Part shown: piece by piece, positions 25,431 to 36,941 of the stretch
Numbering within the stretch: the stretch's first letter is position 1
Layout: every line of letters starts with the position of its first letter
NCBI GenBank assembly: GCA_015501585.1
Contig: JADNRY010000001.1
Coordinates: 1 to 64,000 of the forward strand
Direction of reading: 5' to 3'
Length of the DNA stretch: 64,000 nucleotides
Source of the DNA: Rhodocollybia butyracea
Taxonomy: Eukaryota; Basidiomycota; Agaricomycetes; Agaricales; Omphalotaceae
Notes under the pieces: generated by a model
Seen by the model: the letters and a program-made list of their open reading frames with translations, nothing else
The model's database searches: none
Told to the model about the DNA's origin: nothing
Made by a program: the position numbers and the translations under genes

Positions 25431-26664
25431 TGGGACGAGCTATTTCCTTATTTGTGCATGATCATGTGAGCTATGCATCATGCTAAAGGCGCTTATTGAA
25501 GGATGCATCAGCACCAGCATCATGCGCCTTTGTTTTCTCATTCGCCTCTCCAGCTGAACTACTTGCTACATCCAAGATGATTCCGCAGAGAATCAGAGAA
25601 TCAGCTGTTGCTGTGCTTTGCGCAAAGTTCCACCAAAACCTGCCCCTGCCACTGAGGCGCTCGCCCAATCGCTCGCCGCTGAGAACTGATGTGGGTCAGG
25701 TCCGTCAGGATAGATAGAACATCGAAGGGAAGGCCAATTCACTTCTGGGGCCCGACATTGAGCCCACACTTTGCCACCCGTCTTGAGTGGACACACCATT
25801 CCCTCCGAGGCTAACTTCTCTATACTTTCTGCTACAGTTCATGACCACTCCAAAGGCGCTTCTCTTTGTCTCTCTCCAGACTCTCCTCCAGCGACTCGTC
25901 TTCTGTTGTGGACGTTGTTTGATTGCATCCTTGATGACAACTTGAAGTACAACATTTGTGACTTGAAAGTCCTTGGAACCTCATCGATCATCACTTCCGA
26001 AGATTTGTCTGATATAATTGCTCAGGCTACCCAGATCTGTGAGACTGTGGTTGTATTGTTTAGATATCCCCTGGTTCAAATGGTCCAGCTCCTTCTTACT
26101 GGTTGCTACTGTGTCTGCTTCTTGAAAAGTTCTTGGTGATTGCCTCATCAGCCAACTTCAGTCGATCCATAATTCTGATTTCAGTTATGTTTCCACCAGC
26201 AACAGCATGCGCCTACATCCTTGGACTTATGGATTCAATACTGTTTGCTAGATAAGTTGCACAGCTTCATTACTATTCAACTGAAGCTTCAGCTCACTAG
26301 ATTATCATTGTTGACTGCAGTCTACTGTAGCCTTTTCTTCTTACCTTCTACTCTTCTGTTTGTCTATCCATATTTTTTTAACATGTAAATCCCATGTCAC
26401 ATACTTACCAAACATTGCATACTATGTCTTCTAACCTCAAGCAGCTGTTCCAAATCCTGGTAATCTATTATCTTTGGATGAGCATTGAGCTCCATGTTTT
26501 CTCTGTGCATAGCAAATGAAGTTTTTCTGAATTTTCCACTAAGTTATAGCAATGATATCCTCTTCGATTGGTAGATCACGCACTAAGCTCACAGTTCGCT
26601 CTACACTTGGTTGCGGTCCTGGGTGAGCCTTAACATATTCATTCCTTGTAGAAGCGCTAGAACA

Positions 26665-26840
26665 AAAAAGGTTCGGCCCTTCGCCGCTTGCGGCCAGGCC
26701 CCCCAGTCATGTTATTGCCGAACCTTTAGGTTTGGCTCCTTAGATGAAAGTATTTCCAAACCATTCTCACGGTCCCGTTTTGGCAACCCTAACCTTAGAA
26801 AGGTTCGGCCCTTTGCCGCTTGCGGCCAGCCCCCCCACTC
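26665..26840 (+). repeat. Cluster of GC-rich and GCCGAACC-type short repeats
   Basis: Two copies of AAAGGTTCGGCCCTT.GCCG followed by CTTGCGGCCAG and a C-run (26665-26706 and 26799-26838) flank a second copy of the TTATTGCCGAACCTTTAGG repeat (26712-26786). The two repeat types share complementary GGTTCGGC/GCCGAACC ends. They resemble the GC-rich mobile clusters of fungal mitochondrial genomes; that resemblance is from memory and untested. Confidence 0.6.
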
Positions 26841-27113
26841 TTTCTATATAACTTTCTAACAGATGTAACAGATAAGGGTCGTCATAGATCACTCCACTCG
26901 CACGTCTAAGGATGGATCTTTGGCCAAGGAGCTCGCTACTTATGAATCCTCCTCGTCCTTTCACACTTTCTCTCCTGATTCTACATTTATAATACTAGTA
27001 GAACCCACACTTTATAGTGTAGATCCATCTGAATATGTTGTTACAGTTTAATCTGCAGTAATCAGGTACGAAGAACCCAAACAACATACAAAGCTTTACC
27101 ATCATGAAGAATT

Positions 27114-28645
27114 TTACTCCCATTTCTGCACCACCACACTATTCTTCAATCCAGCGGCTTCAATTGTTGCGTTGAGGTCATCAAGGGTCCGATTAGGGAA
27201 CGTTGTCCCAATAGTGTATGGTCGTGTAAGGTTTTCTGGACGAGAGCTGTCCAGAGAGATTAACAATGATAAATGGATATGTGGTATCAGTCTTACGCGT
27301 TGATGAAGTTTCTAAGGTCAAGCACCGTGTGCGTTAAGTTCATTCTGCATACCATCCTAGCTGGGGATCAGTAAACCTGTGAGGAATTGAATAACGGCTA
27401 CATACCTCGTTCCATCCGCCAGCCTGACTTGAACACTAGTCATCGGCTTGCTCTGGTCGACTTCGAACTTTGTATTCACACTATCTGGCTCCGGTCTCGA
27501 AGATGATGAAGACGCCACGACATTTTCAAAAGCCCCAGTTGATGCTACTAGAGCTTCGAAGGATCCAGGCATATTAGGGCTCGTGACTCCGGCTCCTATG
27601 ATGTGAGGTACAGGGGAGCCCAATCGGTGGCCATCGCCAGAAAAGGCGGCTCGCTGGGGAGGAATGTAATCTTGCTCAGTGCGTTTTGCTACACGTAGTT
27701 CAACGGGCTCTCCGGGTCTGACGTTCAAGAGGGAGGGTGGAGCATGACTAGGAAGAGATCGGATGTCAAATGGGATGCAAAGAACGTGGCTATGAGAAAT
27801 TTACCCAGAATGAATTTCAGCAAGTACTTGTTCGTTGTTTGGGTCGTCATAGCGCATCAATTCGCCATCTTCTACAGTGAAGCCATCTCTCCAGAATGTA
27901 AGATGACGGATGGTGGGTTCCTCTATTACGTTTAAACCATGAGCACCATAGAAAAGAAAGCCGAACATGTAAATGATACTGACGGCGAGTTGAGTCGGCA
28001 GTAGGATCAGGGACGTACGCGCTTTCGACTTCATCACTCCCGAGCGTATGACCTCCTCCAGCAAAACGGCGATTGACTTCTTCTGGAACAGGCGGAGGGC
28101 CCGCTCTAATGAGACATATGTGTCAAATGCGAAGTGAATATGTAATATAAACGTACTCGGCTGCTCGACGCAAAAGATCTCTGACCATATTCCCTCCTGG
28201 AACTCCTCCTCCTCCTGGTCTATCGGGATTTTGCACGGAAATGCCACTGATTGAGACATGCATATCAGTTCAAAAGCATTTTTTCCCCGAAAAACAACAG
28301 TCAGGTTACCTGCGTTCGCCACCTGCAAACCAACTTTCACCTTCTTCGTCTTCGTCATCAGAATCATCGTTTCCATGATCTCCTGCAGGACCGCTTGCAG
28401 GCGAGCCATTTCCTCCAATGATATCTCTGAGAGAACGGATTCGAGGAGTACTTTCACCTCGTCCAGAAGATCTATTTCGTGGGTTCGAGTTGAATGTAAT
28501 CAGTAGTTGCTGCAACATACCCAGATGAACTTGATAAATCGCCGATTCGCCCAATTCTTCGTGTTGAGTCTGATTGACCCCATCCAGTTGGAAGTGGCTC
28601 ACCAGCCCCACCTCCGAGAGATCTTCCACCATTGTTATCCGACAT
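27114..28645 (-). CDS. SHP1: SEP-UBX protein, p47/Shp1 family Cdc48 adaptor
   Basis: Cofactor that links the AAA-ATPase Cdc48/p97 to membrane fusion and ubiquitin pathways. Eight exons: 28645-28521, 28471-28310, 28246-28157, 28105-27984, 27922-27805, 27747-27406, 27356-27297 and 27246-27114, giving 383 residues. The start [13 protein letters not shown] and GRIGDL are typical. Next come an acidic linker, the Arg/Gly region [17 protein letters not shown], the SEP domain ([20 protein letters not shown], then [15 protein letters not shown]), and a C-terminal UBX domain ([31 protein letters not shown]). The Cdc48-binding loop is FPNR rather than the classic FPR. No N-terminal UBA domain is present, so it resembles p37 more than p47. 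Degenerate copies lie upstream at 29.3-29.9 kb. Confidence 0.93.
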
Positions 28646-29280
28646 GATGAGAGAACAGTTGAAGAATTTAGGGAAGACGCGTAATGAGATGAACTTTCCC
28701 ACGGGCATGTGGCGATTTTCATTTTGTATTATTGAAATTGAAGCTTGAAGTTCTTCATCGAGCATCGAGCACGCTGTGATAAAGCGGAAGTTCTTGCCAG
28801 CGTGAGGCCTTCCAAAATTAATATTCCATCCGGTGCTTTCAATTTATATGAAAGCTTGATTGACAACCTATCGACATCCTTTGCACTCATTCCGGTACCG
28901 CAGTGCAGTACCGTGCAAGAATTCTGAGCGCACCACCGTAGTAACTAGAGGTTGTTCGCGTCAACACTGATAGTTGTCGCAGAATAGAACCAAGTGTAGA
29001 CCTACCATCGACTTACCATCGACCCCACCCATCTCAGGAGTGTGTTGATCGCCAAAGATGGGGACTCGAGGGTGATCGAGTTTAGACCCAGTGCCTGACT
29101 GACAGGAAGGTTCCCTATTCAGCTATAAAATCCAGCGCGTAGAGAGGTTTGCCCGATCCCCGCTATATCGCTCATCGCCTCCTTCTCGCATACTGAACGG
29201 CCTGAGGACATACTCACTTGCACACATCGTATCAAGCTACGGAGCCGGAATACTCTGGCCTACCTCCACAATGACTAAGT
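28646..29280. other. SHP1 upstream region
   Basis: Holds the SHP1 promoter. No separate gene is recognised. Confidence 0.45.
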
Positions 29281-29585
29281 AAACTCCGTCCTCCCAGCTT
29301 GTTGACTAGCATTGGTGGCTCCAGTTCCTGCGACGTCAGGAACGGGTTCCGGGGCGCCCGCCTCTGCCTCTGCCTCTTCCACGCTCTGTGAGGAGGACGT
29401 AGCTTTGTCCAGTGCATTTGTTAAACCTAGTTCGACGAGTTCTCCGACTCGGATGCTCAAGAGAGTGGGCGAAGTATGATCAACAAGAGATAGGTGGTAA
29501 AACAAGTTGGATCCGACGAAGACGGTCATGCCATCAAGCAATTATCCTGCGTGTATTTCAAGAAGTATGTGTCCGGCACTCCAGT
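29281..29585 (-). pseudogene. SHP1 pseudogene fragment A (SEP/linker part)
   Basis: On the minus strand ILLEIHAG followed by an intron-like gap and SPTLLSIRVGELVELGL corresponds to VLAEIHSG / [18 protein letters not shown] of the intact gene, including the same exon junction. Downstream the match fades into an acidic, Glu/Ala/Ser-rich frame ending near 29281. Only the SEP tail is recognisable. Confidence 0.7.
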
Positions 29586-29599
29586 GTTTTTAAAACATC

Positions 29600-29940
29600 A
29601 ATTTCCTACGTGAAGGAATACCTCATGATGCGTATCCAGCACTGCTTCGACGTGGCGTGGTCTGCGTGTATACACGCAGCTTGACGTGCTTTACAGGTCG
29701 GACTATCAAGAGAGAGGGTGGAGACTACGACGACGGCCATCAGGAAACTACTATACCCCGTGTGGATCTTAACAAGTAAGCGTTCGTTGCTTGAGTTATC
29801 ATCGGTTCACCACTAGTTTCTACATTCAATCCATTTCCAGAACGTGATACGATATGCGGTGGATTCTTCCCCGCCTGTTGAGTCTGACTGACCACACCCA
29901 GTTGAAAGTGGTCTGCCATCTCTGTCTCCAATAAGTCATG
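29600..29940 (-). pseudogene. SHP1 pseudogene fragment B (N-terminal and SEP parts)
   Basis: Going down the minus strand from 29940, GRPLSTGCGQSDST resembles the [14 protein letters not shown] start of SHP1. Then ITFWKW and a diverged SEP segment ending TNAYLL match [11 protein letters not shown]...NEQVLAEI, and SPPSLLIVRPVKHVKLRV matches the next exon of the intact gene. Intervening exons are missing and stops interrupt it. With fragment A it marks at least one, probably two, old tandem duplications of the downstream gene. Confidence 0.7.
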
Positions 29941-29949
29941 TATCGTTGG

Positions 29950-30035
29950 ATGTTAAGATAATATGGCGCCTAATCCACTAAGCCATATAACCGGTTATAT
30001 GGCTTAGTGGATTAGGCGCCATATTATCTTAACAT
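29950..30035. repeat. 86-bp perfect palindrome (43-bp arms, no spacer)
   Basis: The left arm ATGTTAAGATAATATGGCGC... at 29950-29992 is the exact reverse complement of 29993-30035, with centre ACC|GGT. Pairing breaks immediately outside. Both sides are flanked by TGG (29947-29949 and 30036-30038), a possible 3-bp target duplication. The centre is AT-rich around CATATAACCGGTTATATG. It could extrude as a cruciform. It resembles a minimal foldback element or a palindromic MITE. Confidence 0.9.
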
Positions 30036-30338
30036 TGGTCATGTAAGAGAGCAGAGGTTGTAACAAAACTCCCATAGCATTGGCGTATCACGGTGGCGAC
30101 AGAGACCCAGATTAAATGTACTTTGGGTGTAAATCATTTCATGGATGTGAGTAAGAATGATAAGGTAACTATCATTCGATCGCTTTGAGATGTAATAATC
30201 ACCGCAAGTACGATCATGAATTCGAGGATATCACTAGTTTCGTCGAAATTACATAGTCTTGCAAGAATCTATAGTACATAAAACCTATATGTAGTACATA
30301 AATAAACCCTGTGTTAAAATTACAATTTGTCCGTTACT

Positions 30339-32642
30339 TCAATTTGATTCTGTTACTCTAGTGATGCGTGTCCAAAGCCCACCCTGTTCATAGCAAAGCA
30401 TAAGTTCGAAACTTGAAGTCGCGATACACTTTTCTGGCTCACCTTCACAAACAACGTGAGTGCAGCAGCGGGCCATATTTTCTCCTCAGCCTGTCGTCCT
30501 TTCTTATGTCTCCATTCTGGTGGTGGTGAAGATCCTATTGGTTGAGCCTCCGGCGCAAGTTTGAACGTGTCAAACTGCTGAAGTAGTCTAACCAAAAAGA
30601 AAGAGGCCTCGTTGTATGCATACTGTTGCCCAACACACTGAAGATTTATTAGTTGAAACTCAACATATCAACACTGTGAGGGCTGTACTAACGATGCGAG
30701 GGCCTGCACTGAACGGCGTGAACATTGTGGGATTAGACACAAATCGTGAAAGTCGGTCTCCTTCTAGCCATCAATCGGGGTCGAATACATCTGCGTCATC
30801 GCCCCATAGCTTAGGATTTCGTTGAGTGAGTAATGGCAAAATGGTGATCACAGTCGACCCCGGCATGTGAAGTGGGGAGTTGCTCGTCACGTTGGAAACA
30901 AAGGTGGAATCCGAGGAAGGAAGTATGCATCCATCTGGACGACTTTCACGAACATTGAGAGGTACTGGGGGAAAGAGTCGTAAAGTTTCATTGAGCACTG
31001 CTCGCACTAGAATAATTTGCCTCAGAAAAACAATCGAGCACGAAGAACAGGAGCGGTCAACATACTGTATTTCATATTCCTGAGTTGCTCGTAAGTTATG
31101 GAGCCAGAAGGGCCACAGTGCGCCAGCACTTCAGCCCTCAGTCTTGTCGTTATTTCGGGATAAATAGCCATAAAATAAGTGACATAAGTCAATAAACACG
31201 CAGTCTAGGAGAATCGGTGAGAGCTGAATAACAATCGGGGCCAAACATGATTACTTACCGTATCTCTAGATGCTAAAAGTAGGCTGAGAAGTTGATCTCG
31301 GATGATAATGGGATCTATTCGGTAGCACATTGCAGTTAGAATCTCGATAAGTAAGTATAAGGAAATATGAACACACCATCGGTACTTTCGGCAAGATGTT
31401 GAAGAAAGTTCTTATCTGCTACGGGGCTACAGATCCCGGCTCTTGACATCCTCTCCTTTTCGTCTAGTGCACTCCTGACCAAAGGGTCCAAGTACTGATG
31501 TACCACCTCCGAGTGAGACGCATTCTTATCCCCAAAAAGCTCGAACATCGGCCAAAAATATCCTATACGACTTCTAGCAGTAATGACCTGCTGGGCCATC
31601 TCAAACGCTCTAGTGAAAGATCCCCATGGATCTTCCGTTGCAGAGCCTTTTGGGCCCATTTTAGTCTTCCCTGCGACAGGCAGTGTTGCAGAGAGGGTGT
31701 CAAGGTTCTTGCCGAAAAGGAACTCTGAGGCTGCATCCAATGCGAAGCGAGAGTACAAATCCTGAAGATCAAGAGCTTGACCCGAAGCTTGCGATGCTGA
31801 TATGATGTTCAAGACCTTTGTAGTATATTGCTCAAAGATATCAAAATCAGATATCCTTTCTCGAGCGAAGAAAGGACGAGTATTTCCGCGGTGCTATGGA
31901 AGGTGTCAAAAACTGCCTGCCTTACTGGTGGTTGCACTGACCATACGCCACATCTACAGTGAAAAAAAATCAATCAATGTCAGTGCCCGAGCAACGTATT
32001 TTGTAAGTGATCTACCTCATCGTCCCTGTTAAATATACCCTGCCCCAGAAATCGCTCCCTAGCTTATTGTTAGAAGAGTTAAAAACTCAAAAAGAGGTTT
32101 TATTCACATTCGCTCTTTCTGCCATCGTCCTCGCCAAAAGTGGTCAAAGCCAGTTGACAGAACAAACTTGGAATGCTCTTGGTCCATGGTTATGATCTGA
32201 AAATCAGTAGCTTGAGCTGAATGTAAGGACGCCACAGCCGTGACAATGGCTAATGAACGGAGCGACATACATGGTCAGTCCACAGAATTCTTGTGTTCAA
32301 CGTAGTGCATTGGTACTCCTCGAAGAGCTGCAGGTAGACATCGAGGATATAGCTTGTTTTGAACGCACGTAACATCTTTAGTAGAACATCGATGTTCCCG
32401 GGCCAACGACCTCGTACGCATGTAATCTCCTTTGCTCCAATTCTATGGCGGTTTACTTGCTGGAGCATTCTTGTGAGGAAGGCTTTGCATATCGACCAAC
32501 CGATGATGAATCCAACACATGAGGGTAGCGGCAGCAGGCTGTCGAATAAGCCCGCGTTAATGAGATAGAATGCTACGAAGGGGAGGACAACGATCTTCAA
32601 CAAGTCATGGAAGAGTCTTATGCGATAGCTGGGGGAATTCAT
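30339..32642 (-). pseudogene. Cytochrome P450 pseudogene, CYP63-like
   Basis: Starts MNSPSYRIRLFHDLLK with an N-terminal membrane anchor. The family blocks RWPGNIDVLL.MLRAFKTSY, VYLQLFEEYQCTTLNTRI and RPFFARERISDFDIF are typical of the basidiomycete alkane/fatty-acid-oxidising CYP63 group. An I-helix ASRDTTA-like segment, ETLRLFPP (ExxR) and the heme loop FSAGPRICVG are all present. Splicing includes a 12-base exon (MWRM, near 31950). Two lesions break it: a one-base deletion near 31080 where EQLRNMKY should read on, and an in-frame TGA at 30771-30773 replacing the Arg/Lys expected in DPD-x-WLEGDR (a CGA to TGA change would explain it). Otherwise well preserved, so recently inactivated; a sequencing error in one place cannot explain both. 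Confidence 0.8.
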
Positions 32643-34302
32643 AGCAGAATGAGAATTCAAGTGTAGATGTCAGCCGCTTATATAGTCCATAAAAATTACC
32701 ACTGAACAAGCTTCAAAGATTGTCGTGATTGCGACAATACGCAAGCGCTCTTCGTGCCTGCTCCGAATCTGATGATATTCCGGCACCATGTAGAAAAAGC
32801 TTGCGAAGACCCGTGTAACTAGAGTGACATTTGAATACTCTTTTTCGACAAATCAATGGCATCACGGAGGATGTTTAATCCCGATTCTAGATGTGGTCGA
32901 ACTTGACGACCATATTGAAAGGGCGGGCGAAGCGGGTGCTGAGCCTTCGAGAATGACAAGAGTAGCTGGAGCACCTTCGGAGCCCTGAGCAGATGCTCGG
33001 GATACGTGGAATGAGTATTTTTTAGTATGCACTGCAAATTAGTCAAAGCCGCGTGGTAGATTGACAAGTGGATTCCTATCGGGCAGAGTTTTCCCCTATT
33101 TCCTCTCACAGCCGGAGACAGCGCAAAGCATCTTCGGCGTTGGGTGTGCGGGAGGGTGCCAATTATGTACCGTGCAAGGCCGACGTTTTTTGATGATGTG
33201 AATATTGAAGCGCCGACGGACAGTGTGGTTGTCCGAAAGAGTAATATTGCCAACGGCTGAGATGCCATTCCGAGCTTCCGACGATAGATTAACGTGGTCA
33301 TTTACAGTCAGATAGACTGTGGAAAGCATTGCGGTAGAAGCGACTACGTCGTCAGAAAAATGCCAGAAAATAAGGTACGCACAATATACGTATTACAGGA
33401 AAAATTACAGCCCAACTCGGACTTGCCCATTAGTCCGGACATGCAGGTCCTGAGGAGATTACTGAAGCAAATTTCTCGTGCTCGACGAGCACGGATGAAG
33501 ATATGTATCATATAACCTTTCGTGATCCCTCTATGCACAATCTGATGTAGTGGTTTTGGTCTGACTTGGCCTGCATGCGCCCACAATGAGTAATTTCCTG
33601 TTCCGGTATACAATCGTAGGAAAATCTAGGAGATGTCGGACTCGGAGTCTAAATAAAAAGTCGAAAGTATTAGGCGCTCATACAGCAAAGAAAAAGAAAA
33701 ATTCGCGGGAGACACACGGTTCCGATATTACAGTATGTGCTAGTCTGTGTGGGGAGTTTGAAGACCTCCGAGGTCTCATGCAGCCCGAAAACAAAGTACT
33801 TGGGCCTCCAGCTCCGCATGAAGATTAATTGAAATCAGTCACGAAAAAAGAAAAAAGGTTTGTGAAAGGCACGTACAGACTGCGCTTCTGCCGACTTGTC
33901 CTGATCTCCTAAGACTAACTCGGTCGACACTGCAGGCTGCGAAATTGCTTTCCTGACCTGACAAGTGTTCTTTACTCGGAGCGCGGACCACTTCTTAAGA
34001 AGCGGTAGGCTATAGACACCAAGTTAAATGGAGGGGACAGCCTTGATCAGAGCACTTGTCGTGTTACTCGCTGACATAAACCACTTCACATTCCTGACTT
34101 CGGGCCATTACAACCACTTCGCCATAAGGTATTACTTAGTTAGACTATAACCGAGCTAAGTTATGATTTGGCGTATTGGCAACTCCTGTTGGTAACTAAG
34201 TTCATAAGGCGCTGGTTGTTACAGAGTTGATATTATCCAATGCGGGGTTACAATCGTTATAATTGAGTGCGATTGAGAGATGAAAGAAGAGAAATGCGCT
34301 AT

Positions 34303-34306
<4 letters not shown>
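32643..34306. other. Long gene-poor stretch
   Basis: About 1.7 kb. The largest frame is 32819-33301 on minus (160 codons, starts MTTLIYRRKLGM) with no recognised motif and no splice support, so I do not call it a gene. The rest shows nothing definite. Confidence 0.4.

Positions 34307-34349
<43 letters not shown>
34307..34349 (+). repeat. (AG)n microsatellite
   Basis: Uninterrupted AG dinucleotide run of 43 bases, about 190 bp past the stop of the OTU protein gene, possibly within its 3' UTR as a CT tract on the sense strand. Confidence 0.95.
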
Positions 34350-34351
<2 letters not shown>

Positions 34352-34537
34352 AGGGACATGAAGCGTAAAAGTTGTATGTGAATGCAAGCTGTGAGTGGAA
34401 AATGCACAAAGACAAAAGAGGCGTAGAACGAAATAAAGAGATAGTAGGCAATGTTTACAAAGATGCGATAATATGCGATATATGGAGATTGTACAGCAAT
34501 GACAACAGAGGGAATATGAAAGCGTACCAAGGTCAAT

Positions 34538-36941
34538 TCAGATTTTCAGTTCTCGAAATCCCCTATAATCCACTCTTCCAGAACCATTCGCTGTCCACTC
34601 GGCTGATTTAGCTTCACGAGAAGAGGCTCTAGATGATTTCCCCCCCGGAATCAGTATCTTCCCGGCTCCCTTGTTCGACACGACAAGGTTACTTCGAGGC
34701 TTTGGTAATCCAAGTTTTTTACGCTGACGGCGTGTTAATGGGCGCTCGTTAGATCTACCTCCATGTGTACGGTTCAGATTGGAATGATTAAGGTTAGGTG
34801 CTAAATCGTCTGCATCTTCGTCCTCTTCGTCCTCTTCGTCTACGTAGTCATCATCATCATCACCATCATGGTCCTTATCCGATTCTTCTGAAGAATCGGA
34901 ACCTTGTGAAGAATGGTTTGAGGGTTCGAGCGGGTCTTCCACTGCGTCATCAGCCTGATGTCCATCGTCGGCATCTGTGCTCTCATCTCGGTTGAGAGAA
35001 GGCAGAGTGTAGAGCTCCGTTGGCTCAAGAGAGTCCTCCATTTTCACGTCCTGACGACCTCGGGACTCAGAAGCATTCTCTGAAAGATCTTCCATTCTGC
35101 TCCGCTTACTCTCGAAGCTGCTTGTAGAAGGACCCGATTCCGCACTCCCTTCCTCGCTCTCTTCAAACGATCGCTTCGGACTACGCTGGACGCGTGGCGG
35201 AGGTATAAGATGCGTCAAATGCGATAAATGTGATAGCGGGTCGATTGCTACTGCGTTGGCGGGTAAGTGTGCATATAAGGCACCGGAATAAATGTTCGAC
35301 GATGCCGATGGATCCTGAAATATAGGGTCCGTCTTTGATAAATCGGGAGGGAGTTGAGATGTAGATGCTGAAGCAGAGGAGGTACTTAAACCGGTGGCAG
35401 GTAAAGAAGGATACGAATGCACTCTTGTCATGGTTGGAGGACCAGAGTGCGCGAAATGGGCGTACAAGTATGGATACGATATGAAGCTGTGTGGATATGC
35501 AGCTAAGCCATGGTTGAAAGGGTCGCCGACGCTAGAGCCAGATTCTGGGGGTGGGGGAGATTTAGATAACACAACGGTTGTAGAGAGATCTGCAGAAGGT
35601 GACCCCATGGCAGAGTCCTCTGGATCAGAACAAGGCTGATCTGAGCCCGTGCCAGGAGCTGGGGACGGAGAGTGTGAAACAGGTGGACTAGTAGCCACGG
35701 ATGGAGGTGCAGATGTCGGTAAAGGTACAGTAGCCGCATCAAGAAAGTCTTCCGCTTCTTCCGTCGGAGACGGTGGAAGACTCGAAAGTGGCGATACTGC
35801 GGCAGATATAGGAGTGGCAGCTGTCATAGACAGTGTTGGAGGAGGTAAAGGTCGAGGAGGAATCTTCAACTTGAAGCCAGTACTTGGCTGGGTAGACGAA
35901 GAGGATTGGGAATCCTGCCCGCCCTTCCCCTTCGAGGGGTTTGCAGTCTTTTCCTTTGCTTTCAAGCGACCCAGTTCTTTCCGTTCCTTCTCCTTCCGTT
36001 CACGTTCTTTTTTACGTGCTTTGGAGGGTGGAAGATGTTCATCGGGAGGTGGTGATGCACTAGAGCTAGAACCGGTATTAGGAGGTGGCGGAATTTCTCG
36101 TACGCAGGGGGGGCCAGTATGTGGACCACGGAGGTTACGAACTGATGAAAAATGTTCCCAGTCGTGGTAACTAGCCCGTAGTTGACAGAATTCAATACCC
36201 AACAGAACAAACCGGAAGAGAAACATTACGACGAGGTAAGCTCTCGAGAACAAGAAAAGATTATAAAGTGACATACGCGACGTATATCGTCGAATCTTGT
36301 TCATCTTCCAAAGACATGGAGGCATCTCCATCGACCTCCGCTTCTTTCAAAGAAGCGAATCGTGTGTTTTTTGAAGGTGAACCTCCAGGTTTCTTCGAGG
36401 GTGATTTCTTGGGCTGCTGCGGATCGCACTGGATCACATAAACCAATCCTGGCTGAACAACCTTGATATTCCGCTTTGTGAGATGAGCAAAAGCAGAGAG
36501 TTCCATGTGACCTCCGTAGGTCGCGTTTTGGCGCATACCAGCGACATAAGCACCAAGTTTGCTGCCCTTGTCCTTTCGAACGCCGCTGTCGCCAAATTCG
36601 TCTACATCAACAAAGCCTTCGTATCTTTCTGGATGGCCTTCGATGAAGTCGCATATTTCACGGCGGACTTCAACATGGCGTGAAGGAGACCCGTAGTATT
36701 GGTCAGATAGGGCGCGAAAAAGACAGTTTCCATCTCCAAGAGTCGGCGCTGCATAAAGTCCCAGTGTACGGAGCTGGGTATTTAGCAGCGCAGTGTTCTG
36801 TAAAGGGTCGGATGATAATAACTGGAGGCATTTTCAAGCGAAAACTCTCAAATTATTGCGATTTATACTCACATTAGATCTTCCTGAGCTTCGGGTTGTT
36901 CTCGTTCTATAGGATTTGTTCTGCTTCTTCGCTGAGCCCAT
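34538..36941 (-). CDS. OTU-domain deubiquitinase with long disordered tail
   Basis: Cysteine protease of the OTU family, probably a deubiquitinase close to OTUD3. Three exons: 36941-36873, 36797-36277 and 36170-34538, giving 740 residues. The OTU domain occupies about residues 25-215. The catalytic block is TLGDGNCLFRALSDQYYG (Asp, Cys), followed by HVEVRREICDFIE and MRQNATYGGHMELSAFAH, with the catalytic His in YHDWEHFSSVRNLRGPH. After this come a basic coiled-coil-like KARKKERERKEKERKEL and about 480 residues rich in Ser, Pro and acidic runs. The conserved end is LTRRQRKKLGLPKPR, GKILIPGG and RGFRELKI. The second intron is 106 bp. The frame is intact although its neighbours are decayed. Confidence 0.9.

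Larger units (their letters stand above)
24964..27113. other. Gene-poor decayed region with short repeats
   Basis: About 2.1 kb without a credible gene. Two frames, 25496-25717 and 25771-26139 on plus, lack motifs and splice structure. The stretch includes a cluster of short GC-rich and GCCGAACC-type repeats (listed separately). The composition and broken frames suggest old mobile or organellar DNA, but I cannot name the source. Confidence 0.45.

Noticed and set aside
25771..26139. 122-codon plus-strand frame in the repeat region
   Set aside because: No recognisable domain, no splice context, surrounding DNA decayed.
28018..28019. GTACGTCC at about 28018 as an SHP1 splice donor
   Set aside because: Reading through gives the conserved YVPDP block; the donor GTCAGT at 27983 keeps the frame instead.
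29950..30035. Palindrome as a transcription terminator
   Set aside because: Intrinsic hairpin terminators are not used by fungal RNA polymerase II, and the arms are far too long.
30771..30773. TGA in the P450 read as selenocysteine or as part of a tiny intron
   Set aside because: No SECIS-type context is expected in fungi, the only GT-AG pair around it would make a 25-bp intron, and a second lesion (frameshift near 31080) points to a pseudogene.
32819..33301. 160-codon minus-strand frame
   Set aside because: Composition and sequence show no family; could be real but unsupported.
34219..34536. Minus-strand frames with SLSLSLSL runs
   Set aside because: Produced by translating the AG microsatellite.
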